A stretch of DNA of 64,000 nucleotides from Odontocerum albicorne (Eukaryota; Arthropoda; Insecta; Trichoptera; Odontoceridae). How positions within the stretch are numbered: position 1 is the stretch's first letter; every line of letters starts with the position of its first letter. The position numbers were made by a program, and so were the translations under genes. The notes below the pieces were generated by a model. That model was not told the DNA's origin. It worked only from the letters and a program-made list of their open reading frames with translations, and did not search any database. The stretch is from NCBI GenBank assembly GCA_949825065.1, contig OX463848.1, forward strand, positions 24,708,986 through 24,772,985, given 5' to 3'. Shown here in pieces: positions 56,335 through 64,000 of the stretch.

Positions 56335-56500
56335 CTGACGTGCACAGCTGCGCGGTAACGCACTGGATTTCCGTTTGGAAGGTCGCCGGTTTGAACCCTG
56401 TGCTGTGCTATTACCCTCGAATGACACAGGATTTTTTTCCACCCTATATTTTGGGGTATAAGGATACATTTGACTTCGGTCATATATGATATATTCTTTT
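56335..56500 (+). repeat. tRNA-derived SINE, family 1, copy 3
   Basis: Counterpart of 34775-34940, with A box 'gctgcgcggtaacgc' and B box 'cggtttgaaccctg'. Confidence 0.7.
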
Positions 56501-56532
56501 TTAAAAAAGAATATATCATATATGACCGAAGT
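56473..56532. repeat. perfect 60-bp palindrome
   Basis: Left arm 56473-56502 and right arm 56503-56532 are exact reverse complements (30 bp each) with no spacer. The arm is the SINE end (ACTTCGGTCATATATGATAT onward). Copy A has only the left part (34914-34940). Confidence 0.85.
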
Positions 56533-57227
56533 GCTCCGAAGTGCTCCGATCGTCTCAATTCGGTGTGCCATCGGATCAAGTATAGCGGTGCGGCCTTCGG
56601 ATATTGTATACTGGTACTCCAGTGCCTACTGGCACGGAACTCGTAATTCATCATCGAACGCTTTAAGCATTGCTGCATGCAAAGAGAAAACACTCGCACA
56701 CGTCTCGTACGACAATGGTTACTAGACAAACTCTTTTGCTAGACTGGTTGGTACTCATAAATATGTCGATTGATCGTGTAATATATGATTTTTATATCGT
56801 TTGTATAACGAATTTATTATTTGCTATTATTATATTATGTCAAATATTAAATGCCAGAGAATAACTGAAATTATTCTGGAGAAACTTCTATATCACAAAA
56901 TTTATGAATATTTTATACAGCAGGAATAAAAAGAAAAAAAATATTGGAAAACTAGTTTGGACCGTCTCTTACACAATATTCAATAATTTAAATGTAAAGT
57001 TCGCCGCACAGGAAATACTGTTGGGAACGAATCCAAAGCTATGCAAATTGCATATTCAGATGTCAAAGTTCATGGTCGTTTATAGTAAGTACCAAGTGCT
57101 TATACTCTGGTGGATAAAAGGTAAAACTATGTTGTGAAATGAACATTTTGATTACAAAATATTGTTTGACAGCAGTACGTCAAAAAACTTGATATTTAAG
57201 GAAATTAAAATTTAACGGGAAGGAACA

Positions 57228-57295
57228 ACCATAGTTTAACGGTTAGCATTCACGCTATGCAAACGGACACTCCTGGTTCGATTTCTGGCGGAGTC
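57228..57295 (+). repeat. tRNA-like sequence, copy B
   Basis: Counterpart of 35675-35745 with B box GGTTCGATTTC. Confidence 0.5.
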
Positions 57296-57299
57296 ATTT

Positions 57300-58190
57300 C
57301 CGAACTGGTTTTACTCTAAGACCATTTTACATCTGAATTTACGTTTTTCTGTGGCTCATACGTTATTCGCCAGGAATAATGACCCCTCACGCGATTCTTA
57401 AAGTCTGCTTAGAGGCCCAGTTTTTAACATGGCAACATTGATGGTCGTCATCCTCCGTAAAAAGAGTCGTTTCATTTATTTCCTTGCATCAGGGCACGCC
57501 TTAGCTTCCTGTGAAAGTACTCAAACTATTGGACTATCCTAATATATTTCTCGCTGGCCATGGGAGCCTTAATGGTAGACTTTAGCTAATCTTGTGTTTT
57601 CGCCCTGTTGTAATTTTTGCGGCCATCTGGATCAATCCGCTGCTCACATTCTGTGGTACAGCGATGATAACCGAGTCAATAATTTCCGTTAAAATATCTC
57701 CATTTAACCTTGCACCGGTTCATCTTTAGATAGGTTGGCTACTCCAATCTAGTAACGTCAAAGAATTGTTTCACTGCATAAGAATTTTTTCATTAAAGTA
57801 TTGGCAACTTACTTGTCTGTTTAAACTCCAGACTTTAAGTCGTTTATAATATATTTATTGCACTGTGACTCATTTTTCATATCCCGTGATGTCAGACCGT
57901 AAGTCCGCCGTCCTATTATTTTTTACTCATTCAGATATGTTGCCATTGGAAAAGGAGTCATTTAAGCAGTTTCTTGTTTGACACTACGGGACGTCACGAT
58001 TATTAAAAAGAGAAGATTCGAGTATAGATCGCGATGAATGAGGACTTATTTTGTCCCCCATAGCAGCGTGAGTGGTAGTGGGACCGAACTTTTTACCATA
58101 AATTCTTATAATGCTATCAAGCAACAAAAAATAGTACTATATAAATCCGTCTAAACAAAAGGTTGTAGCACATTTAACCTACCGATGGTT
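57300..58190. other. non-coding stretch shared with copy A
   Basis: Colinear with 35750-36540. No gene is seen in either copy; frames are not conserved between them. Confidence 0.5.
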
Positions 58191-58268
58191 TTGAAAGTTA
58201 CTTTCTCACTTAATGCTTGCTGTGAATCTGGGCTTGTATGTTTAAGTATTAGTTTACATTTTTAATAT

Positions 58269-58490
58269 TGTTTGACGATCTCCGTGGCCTATTTGGTATG
58301 ACGCTTGTCTCCCAGCCCGTAGGTTGCGGGTTTAATTTCCGTTGGAACCCAGATTTACTTAAAAAGGTTTCTAGTCTGGTTTTCGCTTAAGGTATCTTTT
58401 ACATATTTCTGGTCAGTTGGAAGATAATGTCACATGACAATACTCCCGCCATGTTGTACTGTATATAACGAAACTGTAATATAATAAATA
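58269..58490 (+). repeat. tRNA-derived SINE, family 2, copy B
   Basis: Counterpart of 38506-38712. Confidence 0.7.
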
Positions 58491-58674
58491 GTTATTGTAG
58501 ATATGGCATAATTATCATATTTATTGTGTGTATAATCTTTTATCATATGATTTACGTGTAAAAGAGTGTCGGTGTATTACGATTATGAGGACTTTTAAGA
58601 TGAGCACAGACCTTTTAATAACTTATTTTTTCATTAGGTATCATTTTTTCTATAACCTTAATATACACCAAAAG

Positions 58675-58757
58675 GCGACCATCGTGCCCTAGTTGGTAAG
58701 ACGCCTGTCTTCTAGTTCGGAGGAGTTATGGGTTCGATTCCCATTGGTACTCATATT
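58675..58757 (+). repeat. tRNA-like SINE head, copy-B specific
   Basis: A box 'gtgccctagttggtaagacg' and a well-preserved B box 'gggttcgattcccattgg'. It has no counterpart in copy A. The acceptor ends do not pair, so it is not read as a tRNA gene. Confidence 0.65.
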
Positions 58758-58907
58758 TAAAAAAAAAAATTCTTGTTTGGTTTTAAAGACTGCAACACAT
58801 TTTTGATCAATTAGAAGAGATATCCACATATCACTATTTAACGATTTTTTTACAATGTATGTGTATATTTACGGAATATCAGTATTTATTCGTATATTTA
58901 TTTATCC

Positions 58908-59090
58908 ATATCTTGAGACGTGAATAATATCGAATTAATTAACTGATCAACAGTAGACACAGACTTTGAAGAAGAAAACTTTCTGGGTTTGAAGACCTTC
59001 ACGAGTGATATAGGCAAAGCTGAACATCTTAGTTCATAGCTGTACTTTACAAGATTAATATTGCGATAATAATGGATAACCTTCAGTAAG
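58908..59090. repeat. inverted segment relative to copy A
   Basis: Reverse complement of 38870-39060, lying next to the fold-back Penelope element. Confidence 0.65.
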
Positions 59091-59155
59091 AAATTGCACA
59101 CAAAAAAAGAATAATATCAAATATTTTTATTAACAATAAATTAATAATAAGTATT

Positions 59156-59815
59156 GAAATTTATTTTATCAAACACTGTTTATTCCACTTTTTTGTGACG
59201 GTATAACCCTACCGGTTTCAAGGCTTTCACCTCATCTTCAGGGGAGCGCAAACAAGATTAAATGCTGTTCGAACTGGTACCGATATACACGCTTCAACGG
59301 TTGGAGGCTGGGGGGTGAGGAAGGCACGGGATAATTTCGGCCAAGAGCGGAGATATTTTGGGGAAATAACTGTTTAACAGGTGTTCTGATCGGTGTATTG
59401 AAATGGCTTATCATTGTCCCCGTGAGAATCATACTTTTTCTATCGATGATGCCAAATTCTTGCATATCAGTGGTAATGGAAATAAATTGGACAGATTAGA
59501 GGCCCTAGAAATTTCTAAGTCAGTACATCGATCGGAACATCTGTTGAACAGTTATTTCCCCAAAATCTATCCGCTCTTGGCCGAAATTGTCCAGTGACTT
59601 CCTCCCCCCCTAGCCTCCAACCGTTGAAGCGTGTATATCGGTACCAGTTCGAACAGCATTTAGTCTTGTTTGCGCTCCCCTGAAGATGAGGTGAAAACCT
59701 TGAAATCGGTAGGGTTATACCGTCACAAAAAAGTGGAATAAACAGTGTTTGATAAAAATAAATTACAATGTCTTTAAACCTCCACAGCGTTAATGCCTTA
59801 ACTATAAACAACAAG
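59156..59815. mobile_element. fold-back Penelope-like element
   Basis: The left arm (59156-59400) and right arm (about 59505-59815) are inverted copies. Each contains the Penelope terminal block and part of the GIY-YIG C-terminus. Only about 100 bases between them are single-copy (encoding CPRENHTFSIDDAKFLHISG). No RT and no complete endonuclease remain. It is closely related to the element at 12451-13718. Confidence 0.8.
59680..59724 (+). ncRNA. hammerhead-ribozyme-like motif in fold-back PLE
   Basis: CTGAAGA, stem II GAGGT/ACCTT closed by a GAAA tetraloop, GAAA, stem III CGGTA/TACCG (one bulged U), GTC. The inverted twin is at 59197-59241. Stem I is not formed by the immediate flanks. Confidence 0.4.
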
Positions 59816-60960
59816 CCTTAAATGTTTGACGTAAATAACCAACAAATAGTGACGGATACGTCACTATTTGTTGGTTATTTTAGAACTTCGCTGCTTCTAT
59901 ACCATGCCTAGGAGTCTTAAATGTTCGATTGTAGTACTAATAGTTTTATGTTCGTTCTTTTGGAAATACGCTCCTTTTAGATCAAGCCTAGGAGCCTAAA
60001 ACTTTAGATCGTAATACCAGTAACAAGTCATGTTAGTTCTTTTGGAAATGCGCTCCTTTTACAGCGGTACTTAACTACATTGCACCAATTTTAAAGAACT
60101 TAAAGGATAATATAATCGGGTTTCTAGAACAAATTGGTTACTAATATTTCACTGCTTCTGAGATATTTCAAATTAAAATTTGGAACTCTTCCGAATGTGC
60201 ATCAGGGTCCCTAAATGTTTTTCAATTCTGTGTAAATAGTATTTCCAATTAAAATCTCAATTTTATTTTTTCACCAGTTACTACTATATATGCTCATTCG
60301 ATTGTTCATAAGATGATAATTACAAAAAAATCACATTTTGCGACATTTAGCTTTACCAAATATTTTCACGCAGTAAACAATATAACACGATACTTCTTCA
60401 ATTAAATTTACTAAAAACATGTATAAATATTTTTTAAAAAGTATTGTTATATATTTCGTTTCTTCAATAAAATAAGCTAAATGTTTATCACGAGGTACAC
60501 ATAAAAACAACGTGTCAGTTTAACTGATGCACAATTGAAGAAAGTTATATTCCAAAATATTGCTCGTAAAAAAATATGTAGGGTTATAAAAGAAGAGTCG
60601 TGGTATGAGTCCTTACTCATCAAATTTAGAAACTAAAGCTTACATTATTTTTATATTATCTTAAGAGATATTTGAAAAATAATTACGCGTAACTTCAAGT
60701 TTACTGTAAAATACTCCTTTGTTACATCAAAAACCACCTTAAGTCTTACACCAGCGTGCAGATACCAAAATAACTGGCAGGGTTTGTTAAGATAAAGGAA
60801 ACGAGAGAACAAACCCTCAGAATCCGACAGGTTATAGAAAGTACCATGAATTTATAGATTACACTCCATAGATTATAAAAAAACATTTATTTGTGTAAAA
60901 TGGGAGAAACTGTGGCACGCATTTCTAAAGGTGGGATTATCAGCACACCTTGTGAACCTT

Positions 60961-61236
60961 ATTAGGTCTTAATATAACCTTAAATTAATGAAACATTAAT
61001 GAAATTTTGCACAAAAGTGAACAAACAACATTTTTTTCAGTAATTTTGGATATATACTCGTATCATATTTTCCTCAGCTTTTATATTTTTGTAAATGAAA
61101 AAAAAAAACAGTAATTTCATCTTATAAAAATAAAAACACAGCTTGCTTAGCAAGAACATAAGACAAGGACTGACTGTGTAAGTATAGAAAAGCACGTGTA
61201 AAAGCATAAGGAATGTTTATTTTAATTTGATAAAAC
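60961..61236. other. right of duplication, non-coding
   Basis: Similarity to copy A ends near 60960. An octamer TACTCGTA is at 61055-61062. AATAAA on the minus strand (61216-61221) can serve gene C, about 115 bases beyond its stop. Confidence 0.45.
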
Positions 61237-61325
61237 CGAATTAGCATTGATTATTTGATAGAATTATTGTTTAAAACAAGTCGAATTAGCATTGATTATT
61301 TGATAGAATTATTGTTTAAAAACTA
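61237..61325. repeat. 45-bp tandem duplication in gene C 3' UTR
   Basis: The block CGAATTAGCATTGATTATTT onward occurs at 61237 and again at 61282, nearly identical. Confidence 0.85.
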
Positions 61326-61334
61326 AAAGAAAAA

Positions 61335-61496
61335 CTATTCATCGTGACACTTATTTCCAAAGAAGTTGTCGGTGAGAATCTTGACTTCCGCCTCGGCTGT
61401 GGTCCGATGATAGTCACACAAATCGTCCAGGTTTGTTTTTCTCCGTTTACAGCAGAATTTTGGTGTGTTCTTCGCTTCAACATAGCTCAACAATGA
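61335..61496 (-). CDS. gene C terminal exon
   Basis: Acceptor TTTTTAACAG, then SLLSYVEAKNTPKFCCKRRK, TNLDDLCDYHRTTAEAEV, ending NKCHDE and TAG (54 codons). It is one codon longer than in A and B. Four Cys remain. Confidence 0.8.
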   Translation of the reverse strand, partial: SLLSYVEAKNTPKFCCKRRKTNLDDLCDYHRTTAEAEVKILTDNFFGNKCHDE

Positions 61497-63873
61497 CTGT
61501 TAAAAAGTATATAATAGATTTTATTAACTTTGACGTTCTTCCCAACTTAAAAATGTATATTGTGCATTTTTTAAAGAAATTTAATTAAGTTGCATTATCC
61601 ATAAATATATATCGTCCTTCATTATGCCACGTTAGGTTAAATATTAGTGGGAAATATTAAGAAAGAGATAAGAATGAGATATGAGACATTCTATTACATA
61701 TGTCATTATGGATGATTTATGAGGAAAAAAAACTTCCTCGTCTATAAAGCCCAATACAAAGTAGCACTTTAATTTCTCTTGGATGTCAAAATTCAAAAGT
61801 GTCCAAAAATGTATACGTATTTACTTATACATATAATATATTATATTTAGGGTCGATTTCAACCATGAGCAATTTTTATTATTATCAATAAAAAATCAGA
61901 TTACAGCGAATACATAAATATAATATGTTACAAGATAGCTGTAAATATTAAAACCTAAATATTTACTACTACCATGCTAGGCTAGGGTTTAGAAGACTCA
62001 GGGTCAAATGCAGTGTAAGGAAAAAAAATAACGTGATGTACTTCAGTAATACATTTCGATGAACACACTTATCATATATACATCAACATGTATTATTCTC
62101 TCTGCTTTACAGATTAACACTACATCCCGATCCCGTGTTTTAACGTGATAAATTAGATTTTGCGTTATGTCCTGCTCCCGTATTTTCACGTCATCGATAC
62201 TTCTTTCAAAAAAAGGATACATTGCTGGCCTCTAGTAAATATTTTTGTGAGTAATTCAACATTTAAACGATAGTCTCCTGATTTCTTACATGGTCAATGT
62301 AAGAAATCAGGAGACTGCAACAACTAGATAATGAAAATGTGCATAAATTCTGACGTCGCGTCATCAATGTGCTGTGACGTGTCAGATCTTGAAGATTTTG
62401 ACATATCATCTGGAGACATATGAATCTGAAGACCAGCTACAGTCTCCAGGTTCAAACAAGATAATTAATTTACAGTGTATTGGATGTATGCGTCACCATA
62501 AGGTATGATTGATATATTTTCTTGTTATTTGGTATTTTTTGATTCTTGGTTATATTTTGATGTTTTGTATGATATTTTTATGTTTGTTGAGGTCCGTGCG
62601 GTGTCACGACCTTAACTGAAATGTTTTTTATGCGCGACCATTTCGCGAGACAGTATCAAAAGTCGGCCGGCCCATGTATGCGAAAACTTGCGAGAATTGT
62701 GATATTTCGCAAGTCATGACGGGTGAAAACAGGCACTTGCGATGAGCGATTGGCCACACATAAGGAGCGCCAAAGTCAAAAAATATATTCTCAGCTCACT
62801 CTAGTCTACTGTCTTTTACTTGCAACCATCTACTACCTGCTAAAGAGCAATCTCTTCTCACCCTGCTACTTTTCACCGGAAAGCATAAAGTGAGCCGAAA
62901 TCTCCGAGCACTGAGCAGCAGCCATCTACTTATTTCTAGTCTTTGTACCGGTGCCGTACAAAGTGGTCCTTCAAGCCGTATCCTCTGCATTACTGTGTCG
63001 TACAAAATGGTCCTTTGAGCCGGATTCGCTGCATTCCTGTGCTGTACATACAGGATCCTCCAAACAGGTTGTCAAAGAAAGTCTTAACATACATTGAAAT
63101 GTATTCTATCAACTGACAAAAAATATAATCCCAGAAAAACTTGCCTCTAATCAACCGATCTCGGCGGCTGCTGTACGATTGCCGTTGGAACACAGATTAA
63201 AAGAAAGAATTTCAATCTGGTTGTCACTTAAAAAAAACTGTAACATCTTTGTGATTGGTCGAAAGAGATTGTCACATGGACACGCTTTCGCCAGGTTTTG
63301 CTGTATACAACAAAAGTGTAATACAATACAATACGAGGTTTGTGCTTAGCTCAAGGAAATAAGTGATACCCGATACATGTTGATGTAGCTTTCTATAATT
63401 TTGAAAGTTTTGACAGAAACGCCATACTTAACCTACTTATCAGATTAAAATATTTTCAACAAATGTGTAAATTTTCATAAAAATAATTTAAATATTTACT
63501 TGGATATAGTAATTTCAGTAAAACTACGAATACCTGAATTCCTAAAAAATATCCGGGCACAGGAAAAGGTTGTCTTGATTTCGATCGGGTCTTTAAGTGT
63601 TAAAATAGCTTTTAAATCTTCATAATAGTAAGAATTCAAAACTTAATTTACCTCAGCAGTTGCTCTTTGGTCATGCATATCAAACAATGAAGCTTGCACA
63701 GGGGTAAGAGTAAAGGCGATCAAAGTGGCATGAACACGTTCTTCAAATATGGATGAATTGTACAGCTTCAAGAAAACTTCGTTTAATTTGCATGGCATCA
63801 GTTCCCCAAAAAAATTCCACACTTCATCGGCGCAAAATACTAAACCGTGTTCATAGCAATCACGGGCAGTCAC
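61335..63873 (-). CDS. gene C: diverged paralog of genes A and B (3' part)
   Basis: Join on the minus strand: 63652-63873 and 61335-61496. It keeps the exon-4 length (222 nt), the phase 0 junction and the GAG|GTAA donor. Identity to A and B is roughly half by eye. Conserved positions are C-x4-GL, W, MPC, YNS, FEERxxATLIAFTLTP, AExx, CC, LDxLCxxH and C-H-D-E. It lies outside the A/B segmental duplication, so it split off earlier. Upstream exons, including any mucin part, are beyond the right edge. Confidence 0.75.
62272..62316. repeat. perfect hairpin, 20-bp arms, 5-base loop
   Basis: Arms 62272-62291 and 62297-62316 (AGTCTCCTGATTTCTTACAT and its complement) with loop GGTCA. It could be a miRNA-like precursor or a fold-back duplication. 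Confidence 0.8.
62952..63065. repeat. 44-bp tandem repeat
   Basis: About 2.6 imperfect units containing GTACAAAGTGGTCCTTCAAG, with starts near 62952, 62996 and 63040. GC content is above the surroundings. Confidence 0.65.
63160..63330 (+). repeat. SINE family 2, decayed
   Basis: A remnant B-box region ('gattgccgttggaacac') and the family 2 tail 'gttttgctgtatacaacaaa' are recognisable. Confidence 0.45.
63652..63873 (-). CDS. gene C exon 4
   Basis: Acceptor CTTTTCAG, then VTARDCYEHGLVFCADEVW, FFGELMPCKLNEVFLKLYN, EERVHATLIAFTLTP, and donor GAG|GTAAATTA. 74 codons, the same length and phases as in A and B. Confidence 0.85.
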
Positions 63874-64000
63874 CTGAAAAGTTCATCGCAAACAAGCTTA
63901 TTTACCTATAAACTCCCTCTGGAACATTGACTCTCAAATCTTTTTCTCAGCGTTTCCCTAACGTATTATTTATTTCGGTAGTAATCTTTTAAATAAAATT

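Larger units (their letters stand above)
44336..60960. repeat. segmental duplication, copy B (contains gene B)
   Basis: Direct, colinear counterpart of 11527-42180 (see that entry for anchors). It is shorter because it lacks the copy-A transposon insertions, has a deletion opposite 25597-27180, and has an assembly gap opposite about 21250-24165. It has its own additions: 45460-46480, a SINE near 58675, an inverted segment at 58908-59090 and a Penelope fold-back. Confidence 0.85.
61497..63651. other. gene C intron
   Basis: No exon is seen. The intron contains a perfect hairpin (62272-62316), a more GC-rich patch with 44-bp tandem repeats (62952-63065) and a SINE family 2 tail (63270-63330). 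Confidence 0.5.

Noticed and set aside
57228..57295. Possible tRNA gene with B box GGTTCGATTTC
   Set aside because: The acceptor stem does not pair and a decayed copy exists at 35675-35745 within the duplication, so it is read as a tRNA-like repeat.
58675..58757. A possible functional tRNA gene with good A and B boxes
   Set aside because: The ends do not form a 7-bp acceptor stem and no clear anticodon stem is seen; the head belongs to the SINE-like class found elsewhere in the window.

Overview
This window is AT-rich, intron-containing eukaryotic DNA with two 200-N assembly gaps (10709-10908 and 52677-52876). The repeat content points to an arthropod, most likely an insect: Jockey-type and other non-LTR retrotransposons, Penelope-like elements with GIY-YIG endonuclease, Tc1/mariner-type and Harbinger-like MITEs, and several tRNA-derived SINE families. 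No species is named, because no host gene here is one I recognise with certainty. Most of the sequence is transposon relics. Coding exons are few and short and had to be assembled from splice sites.

The main finding is a tandem family of three minus-strand genes of unknown function. Gene A (exons 24242-24999, 22272-22461, 19017-19169, 16338-16559, 15127-15285) encodes a Thr/Ser/Pro/Val-rich mucin-like segment followed by two homologous Cys-containing modules. Its five exons join in frame (phases 2/1, then 0/0), and it ends in a shared Cys-His-Glu/Asp C-terminus. Gene B (52945-53159, an exon presumably lost in the second gap, 50817-50969, 49637-49858, 48120-48278) is a recent copy with a much shorter mucin exon. 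Gene C (63652-63873 and 61335-61496) is an older, diverged paralog that runs off the right edge. The 222-nt exon has the same length and phase in all three genes.

Genes A and B lie in a direct segmental duplication: copy A is about 11527-42180 and copy B about 44336-60960. The copies are colinear but differ by insertions and deletions. Comparing them gives 'empty sites' that define several insertions exactly: a Penelope-like element with a 10-bp target duplication (12451-13718), a 5'-truncated non-LTR element (16668-18200), an almost full-length Jockey-like LINE with an 11-bp target duplication (28926-34073), and a short LINE 3' end with a 12-bp target duplication (39777-40148).

The same comparison shows that an octamer, TACGAGTA or its complement TACTCGTA, occurs about 19 times outside one tandem array. 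At several places one copy has this octamer where the other has only TA. This is what excision footprints of a TA-targeting DNA transposon would look like, and it may be the least expected signal in the window.

Layout. 1-8.6 kb: SINE and LINE relics, no convincing gene. 8.6-11.5 kb: Harbinger-like MITEs, a mariner-type MITE, and a MADF/Myb-SANT-like exon cut by the first gap. 11.5-42.2 kb: duplication copy A with gene A and most of the transposons. 42.2-44.3 kb: spacer with a TACTCGTA minisatellite. 44.3-61 kb: duplication copy B with gene B and a fold-back Penelope element. 61.3-64 kb: the 3' part of gene C.
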